This document shows, in pieces, positions 1-7,504 of a stretch of DNA of 23,468 bases. The notes below the pieces were generated by a model. It had not been told where the DNA came from. It did not search any database and worked only from the letters and a program-made list of their open reading frames with translations. Position numbers and translations under genes: made by a program. Positions within the stretch are counted from its first letter, which is position 1. The number at the start of each line of letters is the position of its first letter. The DNA comes from Lachnospiraceae bacterium AM48-27BH (GTDB taxonomy: Bacteria; Bacillota; Clostridia; Lachnospirales; Lachnospiraceae), in contig QUFC01000052.1 of assembly GCA_003478355.1 (NCBI GenBank), forward strand, positions 1 to 23,468, given 5' to 3'.

Positions 1-187
1 TCACATCGGTAATCTCACAATTCAGCGTTTCGCAGATACGGGCTAATGTATCCATGCTGATGTGCTTTCCCTCTTTGCTCATGTTGGCAATCATATTCGT
101 TGTCATACCAGCAGCAAGCCTTAAATCTTCTTTTCTCATATCACGCTCTAACAGTGTATGCCAGAGTGGTTTATAGCTGATGTGCAT
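1..187 (-). CDS. XRE-family HTH regulator, 3' end cut by window edge
   Basis: The ATG at 187 follows a GGAAGGCGGGAAAG ribosome binding site; 62 codons are visible and the frame runs off the left edge. The peptide begins MHISYKPLWHTLLERDM and holds a Cro/C1-type helix-turn-helix: a first helix with LRLAAGMTTNMIANMSKEGK as the turn and recognition helix, then the usual MDTLARICETLNC helix. Proteins of this type are short DNA-binding repressors, often autoregulatory, and this one has a promoter with an overlapping dyad directly upstream. Whether it belongs to the outer element or to the DNA beside it cannot be told from the window. Confidence 0.85.
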   Translation of the reverse strand, partial: MHISYKPLWHTLLERDMRKEDLRLAAGMTTNMIANMSKEGKHISMDTLARICETLNCEITDV

Positions 188-250
188 ATTGCTTTCCCGC
201 CTTCCTATCCATACCACCGGGGCGGCTGCCCCGGCAGGAACTTTTCTCTT

Positions 251-279
251 ATTATAGCACCAATCTTGTGAAATCACAA
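251..279 (-). promoter_or_regulatory. Promoter of the XRE gene with an overlapping operator-like dyad
   Basis: Read on the minus strand there is a -35-like TTGTGA (274-279), a 17-bp spacer and a perfect TATAAT (251-256), about 65 bp upstream of the XRE start codon. The -35 lies within the perfect dyad TTGTGAAATCACAA (266-279), and a half-site-like CTTGTGG follows at 285-291. A dyad over the -35 is what an autorepressing XRE protein would bind (inference). In the rest of the 188-468 gap I see only this promoter and the terminator at 428-460; an element end (att) may lie in it, but I cannot place one. Confidence 0.65.
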
Positions 280-427
280 TTTATTCTTGTGGACTGCCGC
301 TGATACCGTCTGGATTGTGCTTTTCCTTTCTTTTTGTTCCCTTTAATTAGCCATGAACTGCTTCATGCCCTGTGATTTTGCTGATGTGTGATAAAGAAGT
401 AGTAGAAGTGTAAAAAATTTTGCCGTT

Positions 428-460
428 CCTATCCGGCGTTTGCGCATTGCGCCGGATAGG
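428..460 (-). terminator. Hairpin downstream of the serine recombinase
   Basis: A perfect 11-bp stem (CCTATCCGGCG / CGCCGGATAGG) with an 11-nt loop begins 8 bp past the recombinase stop codon. On the minus strand an A4T6 stretch follows 10 nt after the stem rather than directly, so it is a terminator-like structure, possibly not an efficient one. Confidence 0.55.
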
Positions 461-468
461 TCGGGCGG

Positions 469-2091
469 TCATTCGGGCAGGTCTACCTTGCCAACGAAAG
501 AGTAATAAATATCAATGTCCTGTCTGCGTGTGCCGTTCTCGTCATAGCTGCACTCATGCACAACGATTTTCTCCACAAACTCACGCAAAAGGGTAGGGGT
601 AAGTTCTTCAAAGCTGGTGTACTTGCGGACAACATTCATAAACTTTTCTGCGTTTACCGTGGCTTCCTGCGCTTTGGAAAGCTCTGCCCGGATAGCGGCG
701 GCTCTCTCTTTCAGTTCTTTCTGCTCGGCTTCATAGTCTGCCGACAGCTCCGTGAAACGCTCGTCTGAAATGCGCCCGGTCACGCTGTCCTCATACAGCC
801 GCTTGAAGATAGCGGATAACTCGCTGATACGCTTCTCGGCGGCTTCCAGCTCCTTTTTCCTTGCGGCGTTCCTGCGCTTGCCCCCGTCCTCGTTCTGCTC
901 GATCAGCAGCTTCATAAACCGGGCTTCGTGCTTCGCTGCATAGCTGGTGACTTTCCGCAGATTGTCGGTCACTCCGGCGGTCAACAGGTCGGTGCGGATA
1001 AAGTGCGCCGTACAGTCACGGGTACGCTTCTTGTAGCTCCCGCAGATATAACAATCCTGCTTGCGGGTGGCGTTCTGGTAACGCTGCTGGTAAAGGACGC
1101 TGCCGCAGTCGGCACAAAAGAGTATGCCGGAGAATAAGCCCACTTCATCATAGCGGTTCGGGCGTTTGCGCTGCTTGCGTAACTCCTGCACACGCTCCCA
1201 CATCTGGGTGTCAATGATAGGCTCATGGTGGTTCTCGAAAATCGCCTGTTTCTCAATGGGGTTCTCTACGCTGTGCTTGGTCTTGTAGGACGGCTTCTCC
1301 GTCTTGAAGTTTACCAGACAGCCCGTGTACTCCCTGTTTTCAAGGATATGTACCACGGTATTGGTCGCCCACTTGCACTCATAGCCGGGGTGGTAGCGGC
1401 GGGTGCTTCCCGTCCGACGGTATTCCAGCGTTCCCGGCGTGGGGATCTCCTGCTCTGTGAGCATACGGGCTATCTTGGTCGGCCCGTTCCCGGCAAGGCA
1501 CAAGCTGTAAATCTGCCGCACAACAGGGGCGGCTTCCCCGTCAATGATAAAATTTTCGTCCTCGTCCATAAAGTAGCCGTATACGGGTTTGCTCGTGACG
1601 GGCTTCCCGCTCATACCCTTAGACCGTTTTACTGCTTTGATTTTCTTGCTCGTATCTCTCACCAGCCATTCGTTAAAAATGTTCCGCAGAGGGGCAAAAT
1701 CATTGTCGCCCTGTGCGCTGTCCACTCCGTCATTGATAGCGATAAAGCGGACGCCTTTCTGTGGGAAAATCATTTCCGTATACATTCCCACTTGCAGATA
1801 GTTTCGCCCTAACCGTGACATATCCTTGACGATAACGGTGCCGACTTTTCCGGCTTCAATGTCCGCAAGCATGGCTTGAAAACCGGGTCTTTGGAAGTTC
1901 GCCCCAGAATAACCGTCATCTGTGTACCATTGCAGATTGGAAAAGCCGTTCTGCTTCGCATAGGTTTCAAGAATACGCTTCTGGTTTGAAATAGAATTGC
2001 TCTCACCTTGCAGCTCGTCCTCGTGGGATAATCTCGGATAAAGGGCGGTAATAAGGTTTCGGGTGGTCTGTCTTAACATAGTGTCCTCCAT
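469..2091 (-). CDS. Large serine recombinase (TnpX-like) of the outer element
   Basis: This 540-aa site-specific recombinase would excise and integrate the outer element through a 5'-phosphoserine intermediate. The N-terminal resolvase-type catalytic domain (about residues 13-165) carries the nucleophile in YPRLS (Ser22), followed by the GESNSI and DGYSG motifs and VIVKDMSRLGRN. The Recombinase domain follows, then a zinc ribbon (CADCG, CYICG and a later DC pair, about residues 330-365), a coiled coil rich in Lys/Glu, and a C-terminal segment ending in DIDIYYSFVGKVDLPE. The length suits the TnpX/TndX family. The ATG follows GGAGG (AATGGAGGACACTATG). It is the last gene of a leftward cluster whose preceding genes are translationally coupled. 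Confidence 0.95.
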   Translation of the reverse strand: MEDTMLRQTTRNLITALYPRLSHEDELQGESNSISNQKRILETYAKQNGFSNLQWYTDDGYSGANFQRPGFQAMLADIEAGKVGTVIVKDMSRLGRNYLQVGMYTEMIFPQKGVRFIAINDGVDSAQGDNDFAPLRNIFNEWLVRDTSKKIKAVKRSKGMSGKPVTSKPVYGYFMDEDENFIIDGEAAPVVRQIYSLCLAGNGPTKIARMLTEQEIPTPGTLEYRRTGSTRRYHPGYECKWATNTVVHILENREYTGCLVNFKTEKPSYKTKHSVENPIEKQAIFENHHEPIIDTQMWERVQELRKQRKRPNRYDEVGLFSGILFCADCGSVLYQQRYQNATRKQDCYICGSYKKRTRDCTAHFIRTDLLTAGVTDNLRKVTSYAAKHEARFMKLLIEQNEDGGKRRNAARKKELEAAEKRISELSAIFKRLYEDSVTGRISDERFTELSADYEAEQKELKERAAAIRAELSKAQEATVNAEKFMNVVRKYTSFEELTPTLLREFVEKIVVHECSYDENGTRRQDIDIYYSFVGKVDLPE

Positions 2092-2097
2092 TTCCGA

Positions 2098-2150
2098 CAG
2101 CCAGCCCCACTATTCCGTATGACTATCATACCACACGCCGGGGCTGGCTG
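2098..2150 (-). promoter_or_regulatory. Long inverted repeat holding a -10-like box, between tnpW and the recombinase
   Basis: A perfect 11-bp inverted repeat (CAGCCAGCCCC / GGGGCTGGCTG) with a 31-nt loop lies directly upstream of the recombinase ribosome binding site. On the minus strand the loop contains TGGTATGAT, an extended -10-like sequence. No convincing -35 is visible. It may be a recombinase promoter inside a structured site or a recombinase-binding/attenuation hairpin; which one is inference. Confidence 0.4.
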
Positions 2151-2179
2151 TACAGTCCTTTCTGCTTCTTTACGTCCCG

Positions 2180-2362
2180 TCAAATTGCCGATTTTTGTGT
2201 AGCAGCTTCCGCTTCCAGCACTTTCAGCATTTTATCGGCGGCGGTGGCGGTGGTGTCCTGCTTGAAATAGCCGGAAACGACAAGGACAGAATTACCTATG
2301 CGGATTTCCGTCACGCAATCCGGGCGGCGGGTGCTGCGGTCATTCTTTGGGGTGTTGGTCAT
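2180..2362 (-). CDS. tnpW: TnpW family transposon protein
   Basis: This 60-aa protein starts MTNTPKNDRSTRRPDC and has a core of CVTEIRIGNSVLVVSGYF followed by a helix with TAADKMLKVLEAE. That matches the small TnpW proteins found in Tn4451-like and other Clostridial elements, whose function is not established. The start is fixed by GAAAGGAGAG and by an ATGA overlap with the stop codon of the DnaC-like gene, indicating coupled translation. The frame is open further upstream but lies wholly within the preceding gene there, so the longer version is unlikely. Confidence 0.85.
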   Translation of the reverse strand: MTNTPKNDRSTRRPDCVTEIRIGNSVLVVSGYFKQDTTATAADKMLKVLEAEAATQKSAI

Positions 2363-3216
2363 AGGCGGCTCTCCTTTCTGTTCATCAGCTTTTTCAGTTG
2401 TCCCATTTTCTCCTGCGCCGTGGCTTTTCGGAAGTTGCTCCCGGTAAAGCGGACAGGAGAACACATTTCAATCAGACGGTCATAAATGCGGGCGTGGGCG
2501 GTGTCCTCCGGGTGCTGCAAGTCCTCCAGCGTGAGATTAGTCGTGACGATCAGCGGCCTGCCGCTGCGGTAACGGCTGTCAATCACGTTGTAGACCTGCT
2601 CTAAGCCGTATTCCGTTCCCCGTTCCATTCCAAAATCGTCAAGGATAAGCAGCGGGAAGCTGCAAAGTCGGGAGATATATTCATTCCTGCCCTCAAAGCT
2701 GGCGGCAAGGTCACCCAATATCAATGCAAAGTTTGTCATGCACACGGGGATTTCACGCTCCATAAGGGCATTTGCGATACAGCCCGCAAAATAGCTCTTG
2801 CCTGTGCCAACGCCGCCCCATAGCAGATAGCCAATGTTGCGCTCTTTCATGGTTTCCCAGTTCTCCACATAGAAATGGGCGTGTTCCATTTGCGGGCACT
2901 TGCCGTTGTCGTTCTCAAACGTCCAGCCCTGCATAGCCGGGTCTGTAAAGCCCCGCCGCTTCAACCGCTCGACAGTTTCAAGGTGACTGCGCTGTTTCTC
3001 TGCGGCTTCCCGTTCCTCACGCTCTGCCCGCTGGCAGTCACATTCTGCCGGGTGGCGGTCACGCCCCAGCCATGCGGCGGTTTCTTTGGGGAAATAGCCC
3101 TCTTTGGGCTTGTGGCACTTCCCGCAGTATAAAAGCCCGTCCTCGCCGGTGTAGTCCTCCGGCTCCGGCGTGGTGTCGGTCATATTCAAAATCATTTCAT
3201 CAAATCCATTCGTCAT
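2359..3216 (-). CDS. DnaC/IstB-like helicase-loader ATPase
   Basis: This 285-aa AAA+ ATPase has Walker A GGVGTGKS (residues 134-141) and Walker B LLILDDFG (189-196), followed by the VTTNL sensor-1 segment. The N-terminus has a possible zinc site (CGKC at 31-34 and CDC near 59-61) and a charged helix. Proteins of the DnaC/DnaI group load replicative helicase at an origin. Next to a phage-type replisome organizer this suggests that the element can replicate autonomously as a circle, an inference. It overlaps both neighbours by ATGA, so organizer, loader and TnpW look like one translational unit. Confidence 0.9.
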   Translation of the reverse strand: MTNGFDEMILNMTDTTPEPEDYTGEDGLLYCGKCHKPKEGYFPKETAAWLGRDRHPAECDCQRAEREEREAAEKQRSHLETVERLKRRGFTDPAMQGWTFENDNGKCPQMEHAHFYVENWETMKERNIGYLLWGGVGTGKSYFAGCIANALMEREIPVCMTNFALILGDLAASFEGRNEYISRLCSFPLLILDDFGMERGTEYGLEQVYNVIDSRYRSGRPLIVTTNLTLEDLQHPEDTAHARIYDRLIEMCSPVRFTGSNFRKATAQEKMGQLKKLMNRKESRL

Positions 3217-3971
3217 AAGCTCTCGCCCTCCTTACAGGTATAATCGGGTATGCCCTTTTTCGGGGCTTTCTTGGCTGCGTCCTCCTGCGCCCACTTGAAA
3301 ATCGTGGCTGCATGGCTCTTGTATTTCCTCCCGCTGGAAGCGATATGGCAGGATAGGCGGTCAATGTAATACTCCCACTTGCCGGGAAGCTCTGTTTTCA
3401 GCCCGTCAAGCTCCGTATCGGAAAGAATGACATTGTGGTATCTGCCATAGGCGGCGGGGGCGGGGTGTCCCGTTTCTAACTCTCTCTCTTTTTCTATTTC
3501 TATATCTATCTCTTTCTCTATCTCTATCTCTGGTGGACAAATGTCCGCTCGATATGGTGGACATTTGTCCGCCCCTGTCTGCGGCAGGGCTTTTTGTTCC
3601 TGCAAAGCCAGCCGCGCCCTGCGCTTGCGCTCCCCCTCGGTAGAGGACTGGCCGATTAAAAGCTCAATGTTGCTCATGTAGAGTGCGCCGCTTGGCAAAG
3701 GCTCCACAAGCCCCAGCTTCATAAAGATTTTCAAAGCTCTCTCTACGGTACCTACCTGCTGGCGGGTAATGGTCGCAATCATCTGGGCGGTGTAGGGGAT
3801 ATTCTCGTCAAGCTGCAATTTCCCGCCGTTTTTCAGCGATTTCAAGTACAGCTTCAAGAGAATGTTGGAATAGATAACGCCGTCCTGCATACTTTCCAGC
3901 AGAACGATTGCATCATCGTCAAAATAGCTCTCTTTCAGCTTGAGGTAGTAATATTTGCGGTTATCTGCCAT
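3213..3971 (-). CDS. Phage-type replisome organizer (initiator)
   Basis: The 252-aa product starts MADNRKYYYLKLKESYFDDD after AAAAAGGAGGACGC; an upstream open stretch without such a site is ignored. Residues about 5-120 match the phage replisome organizer N-terminal domain, a winged helix that binds origin DNA. A low-complexity linker follows (about residues 140-170), rich in alternating Glu/Ile/Lys, then a C-terminal domain ending in ATIFKWAQEDAAKK that would contact the loader. The linker coincides with a pair of DNA repeats and a skewed tract (see 3480-3572). By analogy with phage O-type proteins, this gene may contain its own origin. Confidence 0.88.
   Translation of the reverse strand: MADNRKYYYLKLKESYFDDDAIVLLESMQDGVIYSNILLKLYLKSLKNGGKLQLDENIPYTAQMIATITRQQVGTVERALKIFMKLGLVEPLPSGALYMSNIELLIGQSSTEGERKRRARLALQEQKALPQTGADKCPPYRADICPPEIEIEKEIDIEIEKERELETGHPAPAAYGRYHNVILSDTELDGLKTELPGKWEYYIDRLSCHIASSGRKYKSHAATIFKWAQEDAAKKAPKKGIPDYTCKEGESL
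3480..3572 (-). other. Candidate replication origin inside the replisome organizer gene
   Basis: Two 17-bp repeats with centre-to-centre spacing of 24 bp lie at 3532-3548 and 3556-3572; on the minus strand they read GCGGACAAATGTCCACC and GCGGACATTTGTCCACC. Each contains a GGACA-NN-TGTCC dyad. Beside them at 3480-3531 is a 52-bp strand-asymmetric tract made of GAGATA/GAAATA-like units. Repeats plus a skewed AT-rich tract in the linker of an initiator gene is the layout of lambda-type origins; the assignment here is inference. Confidence 0.45.
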
Positions 3972-4152
3972 AGGCTGCGTCCTCCTTTTTCCAGCGTTTG
4001 GAATAATAGCGAGGGCATAGTATGATAACCGCCCGGAAGCTCTGTTTGCAGTCACGGGTGCAGCCCCGGCATAGGTCGTTGTAAGTGATACGGTTGCGGT
4101 GGTTGAGGAAGAAAGACCATTCCAGCCGCCGCTTCTTGCTCATTCTCGGCAA
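3961..4152 (-). CDS. Small Cys-rich conserved protein
   Basis: This 63-aa basic protein contains CRGCTRDCKQSF and a later Cys, a spacing that could bind zinc, and an aromatic WSFFLNHRNRITYNDL segment. I have seen similar small proteins in Clostridial elements next to replisome organizers, but know of no function. The start is TTG at 4152: GAAAGGAG lies 7 nt before it, while the first ATG (4143) is 16 nt away. Its end overlaps the organizer start by 11 bp. The 186 bp upstream (4153-4338) hold no clear gene. They do hold two GGTATCATTTTCGGG-like repeats (near 4217 and 4317) and two weak overlapping frames without ribosome binding sites. Confidence 0.65.
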   Translation of the reverse strand: MPRMSKKRRLEWSFFLNHRNRITYNDLCRGCTRDCKQSFRAVIILCPRYYSKRWKKEDAAYGR

Positions 4153-4338
4153 TGGTAAGCTCCTTTCTGCCGTTCCTATCGGTGTAGCGGGATAGGGGGC
4201 ATTTTCTGTATGTTCTCGGTATCATTTTCGGGCTTTTTCTGCCCTGTAAGCCCCGTTTGGAAGTCGGGGAGTATTGCGGTAAGGGTTCATATCATACCTG
4301 TATTTTTGTAGGGTTTCGGTATCATTTCGGGGCGGTCT

Positions 4339-5970
4339 TTAACGCTCCTGTTCACGCTTTTTCTGCTGGCTCGGTGCGCCCCTTAAAATCTGGTCGATAT
4401 TGCGTCTGACTGTCTGAAGCTCCTGCGCCCGCTGGCGTTTCTCCCGGTAGTCGTTATATCCGGCGTTCTTCTGGACGGTAAGCTGCTCAATCTCCCTTTG
4501 CAGGGCTTTGCTGGCTGGCAGCTTGGTTATTCCATGCTCCCGGAAATAACGGGCGGCTGTGTCCGCTATGATAAAATCGCTTTCGTGCTGTTCCCGGTAG
4601 GCTCTCCGGGCTTTCTCCGATTTCTGCGCTTTCAGACCGTCACGGGCGGGCTTCGTGCCGATATAGCCCAAAAGGTTGCGCTGCAATTCCTTTTTCTCCC
4701 GGATAGCGGCTTCCAGCCCTTTCAGTCCGGCAAGGCTCTCCTGCGTGGCGGTGTTGGCTGCGGAAATGGCAGCGTCCAGCTCGTCCGGGGAAGAAAAGCC
4801 ATACTGCTGGTAGAGCATGAGGGTAGCCGACATCTGTTTGAGGTTGTGCATGGTCGCCCACTTCTCATAGCCCCGTCCTTTCCCCTCGGCTCGCTTGGCG
4901 GCTATGTCTACCATGCGCTGTACAGCGTCATTGTTCGGGGCGTTTTTCGCTTCTTTTTTCGTCCGTAAGCGGTCTTTGATACTGCCGGGGTATTCCGCTA
5001 TGGCTGCGGGTTTTTCGGCGGCTCTGGCGGCGTTCTGCTCCAAAACGGAGAGGACAGCAGCCCGGTCAAAATCGTCCCCCAGCTTCCGGGCGGTAATTGG
5101 CTTCGTCCTGTCCGGCGTGAGGTAACTTAGCCGCCCCCGGCTCTCCTTGACGGTCACACCATGCCGGAGAAGCAGGGCGGCAAACTCATCAAAGCCGGAA
5201 GCAGCGGCAAGGGCTTCCCGGATAGTCCGGCGCAGCTTCGCCTTATCCGTTTCAAACTTGGTCTGCCGGGGCGCGATACCGTCCGCAGCAATAGGGGCGT
5301 TGGCTCTGTCAAGGGCAGCCTGTCCTTTCTTCTGCGCCCAATACTCACGCTCGGTAATGCGTTCTTTGCTGCCGTTCAAAAGGTCTATCTGGTAAAGCCC
5401 CTCGCTGTGGCACATCTCCATGACTTCGGCTTTCAGATAGTTCATAGCTGCGTCCGTACAGCGGTGCTTGCAGCCTGCTTTCCTGTCCGCTGGCCTGTCC
5501 ATGTGGGGCAGCATGGGAACCTCCGCAATCCGCAGACTGTTAATGACGATATGCACATGGATATTTTCGGTGTGGCTGTGTCCGTCCGGGTGGGTGCAGA
5601 CAAGGGCCTGGTGTCCGGGGAAATGCTCGGCGCAGAACTTCTCGCCCAGCTCCTGCGCCCGATCAACGGTCAAGCCGTTGTCCGGGCCGTCCCGTGGGTC
5701 AAAGCTGATGATGTAGTGGTGGCTCTTTACGTCCTCCCGTTTCTGGTTCTTGCCGTAGCGGAGATTGGAGCGCATACAGGCAACGGCAAAATCCTCCCCG
5801 CCACAATTCAGAGAGGATATGCGGTAGTCTACCCTCGGTATGAGCCGCCCGTCTGCGTCAAGGGTGGGCTTCATGGTAAACTCGTCATGCTCGAATGTGA
5901 GGTATTTTTCAGCGTCCCCGTAGTTGGCATTTTTAGAGCTGATATGTTTGAGTATCGCCAACGGCTTCAC
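4339..5970 (-). CDS. Relaxase/mobilization nuclease (MOBP type)
   Basis: This 543-aa relaxase would nick oriT and pilot the strand during transfer. The N-terminal relaxase domain (about residues 1-250) has an N-terminal Tyr-containing segment (SSKNANYGDAEKYL), SHHYIISF (83-90) and the metal-binding motif III HTENIHVHIVIN (about 133-144). The rest is a long charged helical tail, common in such proteins. The start is GTG at 5970 (MKPLAILKHI); the MobC frame overlaps it by 38 bp, as is usual for mobC-relaxase pairs. Family identity is firm; assignment to MOBP rests on motif appearance. Confidence 0.92.
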   Translation of the reverse strand: MKPLAILKHISSKNANYGDAEKYLTFEHDEFTMKPTLDADGRLIPRVDYRISSLNCGGEDFAVACMRSNLRYGKNQKREDVKSHHYIISFDPRDGPDNGLTVDRAQELGEKFCAEHFPGHQALVCTHPDGHSHTENIHVHIVINSLRIAEVPMLPHMDRPADRKAGCKHRCTDAAMNYLKAEVMEMCHSEGLYQIDLLNGSKERITEREYWAQKKGQAALDRANAPIAADGIAPRQTKFETDKAKLRRTIREALAAASGFDEFAALLLRHGVTVKESRGRLSYLTPDRTKPITARKLGDDFDRAAVLSVLEQNAARAAEKPAAIAEYPGSIKDRLRTKKEAKNAPNNDAVQRMVDIAAKRAEGKGRGYEKWATMHNLKQMSATLMLYQQYGFSSPDELDAAISAANTATQESLAGLKGLEAAIREKKELQRNLLGYIGTKPARDGLKAQKSEKARRAYREQHESDFIIADTAARYFREHGITKLPASKALQREIEQLTVQKNAGYNDYREKRQRAQELQTVRRNIDQILRGAPSQQKKREQER

Positions 5971-6331
5971 CTACTTTCTGCAAGACTTCAAACTTCAAGG
6001 CGGCAAGGTCGGCGGCGGCTCCCCGCACTTCCTTTTCCAGCCCCCGGTAGGGGCTTCCGTATTCGTTCAGGCTCCGGGCAATCTGGTTTAAGTTGCCGCC
6101 GATTTTCCCGTACTCTGCCGTGAGCTTGGAGAGGGCGGCAAGCAGCCCGTCATTGACCGGGGAAACGGTGACAATGGGGCGTATGGTCGCTTTCCGTATG
6201 GCTTGCCGGATAAACTCGGACTGGCTGATTTCATAAGCCGCCAGCCGCCCGGTGAAGTCGGCGTATTCTTCATCGGTCATGCGGGTCTTTACCACATGAC
6301 GGCGGTGGGGCGTATTGTATTTCTTTCGCAT
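5933..6331 (-). CDS. mobC: MobC-family mobilization accessory protein
   Basis: The 132-aa product starts MRKKYNTPHRRHVVKTRMTD after GAAAGGAGGT. A ribbon-helix-helix-like N-terminus (VKTRMTDEEYADF, then SQSEFIRQAI) precedes the MobC signature GKIGGNLNQIARSLNE (about residues 75-90). Such proteins bind oriT and help the relaxase reach the nick site. It is directly upstream of and overlaps the relaxase, and the inverted/direct repeats at 6520-6651 lie upstream of it, as expected for oriT. The frame is open much further upstream but without a ribosome binding site. Confidence 0.92.
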   Translation of the reverse strand: MRKKYNTPHRRHVVKTRMTDEEYADFTGRLAAYEISQSEFIRQAIRKATIRPIVTVSPVNDGLLAALSKLTAEYGKIGGNLNQIARSLNEYGSPYRGLEKEVRGAAADLAALKFEVLQKVGEAVGDTQTYQL

Positions 6332-6519
6332 GGTCTGTGACCTCCTTTCTCGCCCGACAGGGCGCATAGCAGGGTTTGGGGAAGGCACTCCCCAACAAGA
6401 TTCCCGCAGGGGCAAAAATAAGCGGAGAGCGAATTTTGGCACCTCGGTAGAATCTTGCTCTGAAAAACTCCGGCGTTCCCCGGCTCCCGTCCTTTCCGCT
6501 AACAAAACGTTTCAAAAGG

Positions 6520-6651
6520 GCTTTGCTACCCGCTATTCCGGCTTATCTTGAAAATTTTCCTTTCACTACCTACAACACCACGCAAAGCAAAATGGACGGA
6601 GATTTTTAGAATTTCCCCTCTATTCCCTACAACACCACGCAAGCCGGAATA
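6520..6651. other. Candidate oriT of the outer element
   Basis: In the 533-bp non-coding stretch 6332-6864 there is nested symmetry. TATTCCGGCTT (6534-6544) is inverted as AAGCCGGAATA (6641-6651), and GCTTTGC (6520-6526) is inverted as GCAAAGC (6582-6588). CCTACAACACCACGCAA occurs twice in direct orientation (6569-6585 and 6626-6642), 57 bp apart. The position upstream of mobC-relaxase fits an origin of transfer. I recognise no family nick sequence. The rest of the gap holds the terminator at 6785-6819 and nothing else I can identify. Confidence 0.45.
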
Positions 6652-6784
6652 GGCGGACAATGGCAGTATTTTTTTCTTTGATACCCTCTACGGATAAGTA
6701 AGGGATTTTGCCAACTGCGGCGGCTATTTTCCCTTTTGTTTTTTCATACTGGGGATTTTCAAAAATGCCAAACAGGAACGAAAA

Positions 6785-6819
6785 AAAGCAGCAAATCTGT
6801 TGAATAGATTTACTGCTTT
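6785..6819 (-). terminator. Rho-independent terminator after the HTH/sigma pair
   Basis: A 14-bp stem with one mismatch (AAAGCAGCAAATCT / AGATTTACTGCTTT) and a 7-nt loop is followed on the minus strand by an uninterrupted run of seven T. It lies 46 bp beyond the stop codon of the small HTH gene and separates it from the oriT/mobC region. Confidence 0.8.
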
Positions 6820-6864
6820 CTGGTTGCCGGCGAAGCGGCGGTTATTCAGTTGTAGGCGGTAGGG

Positions 6865-7068
6865 CTATCTCCCAAAGCGGAACTTGAAAATAGCTGTGAG
6901 AAGCGTCTGGGTGATGTAGTCCTCTGTATCTTGGTCTACCCGTCCATTCACACGGGCGGCACATTGTATGCGGCGGCGGTAATACTGCAATACAGTTCCC
7001 ACCGCTTCCGGCTCCCCGCTGGCGGCTTGGACGATTGTTTCATAGGGGAGAAGCCTATTATTTCTCAT
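6865..7068 (-). CDS. Small conjugative-transposon HTH protein (HTH_16 type)
   Basis: The 67-aa product starts MRNNRLLPYETIVQAASGEP and ends FKFRFGR, the pattern of the helix-turn-helix proteins that accompany Tn916-type sigma factors. The start follows GGAGGG; an upstream extension lies within the sigma gene. It overlaps the sigma-like gene by 11 bp, so the two are probably co-translated. In Tn916 the corresponding genes act in the regulation of transfer; a like role here is inferred from synteny. Confidence 0.85.
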   Translation of the reverse strand: MRNNRLLPYETIVQAASGEPEAVGTVLQYYRRRIQCAARVNGRVDQDTEDYITQTLLTAIFKFRFGR

Positions 7069-7504
7069 ATGCCATTCCCTCCATTTCCGCTTGGAGCTGC
7101 CGTAGGGCTTTTCGGATATGGTAGCCCGCTGTGCTGCGGCTGCGCCCGTACTGTCTGCCAATTTCGTGCTGTGGAATACGCTTGAAAAAGGACAGGTAAA
7201 TCATTTCCCGCTCCCGTTCGTCCAGCCGTGACAGGGCTTCCGCAAGTAAACCGCTGCTGAAAATGACCGTATCGCCGCAAAGGGTAAGTATGTATTCCTC
7301 GTCCGGCTCCGGGGCTTGGAAATATTCATCTGTCGTGCCTAAAGGGTAGTGCTTTTCGTCTGTGAGGTATTCAAGGGATATTTCTCTTTTGTGCTTCCTG
7401 CTCCGTGTCCTCGCTGCGTTGATCGTTGCATTTCGGATAACGACTTTGCAAAAGGCATGGAAAGTGTACTCGATATGTTCCCGATATTCTTCTGTACAGG
7501 TCAT
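7058..7504 (-). CDS. Sigma-70-like factor of conjugative-transposon type
   Basis: This 148-aa protein has a short region-2-like N-terminus (YTFHAFCKVVIRNATINAAR), the signature REISLEYLTDE (40-50) and a C-terminal region 4 with LDEREREMIYLSFFKR and a helix-turn-helix (QHEIGRQYGRSRSTAGYHI). It resembles the sigma-like proteins of Tn916-family elements, shorter than housekeeping sigma factors. The ATG follows AAGGGGGA. The promoter is not obvious: the 204-bp gap to the methyltransferase is dominated by hairpins. A fragment of a second such gene lies at 8572-8617. Confidence 0.88.
   Translation of the reverse strand: MTCTEEYREHIEYTFHAFCKVVIRNATINAARTRSRKHKREISLEYLTDEKHYPLGTTDEYFQAPEPDEEYILTLCGDTVIFSSGLLAEALSRLDEREREMIYLSFFKRIPQHEIGRQYGRSRSTAGYHIRKALRQLQAEMEGMAYEK

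Noticed and set aside
1225..1812. Plus-strand open frame of 195 codons opposite the outer recombinase
   Set aside because: Antisense shadow of a clearly coding gene, without start signals.
3480..3531. CRISPR-like or microsatellite array
   Set aside because: The GAGATA-type units are short and irregular and have no spacers; they encode the linker of the replisome organizer.
4052..4290. Two overlapping small minus-strand frames (22 and 57 codons) upstream of the Cys-rich protein
   Set aside because: Neither has a ribosome binding site; the second overlaps in another phase the Cys-rich gene, which does have one.
5161..6123. Long plus-strand open frame of 320 codons opposite the relaxase and mobC
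   Set aside because: It mirrors the codon pattern of the GC-rich relaxase gene; no ribosome binding site and no recognisable domain.
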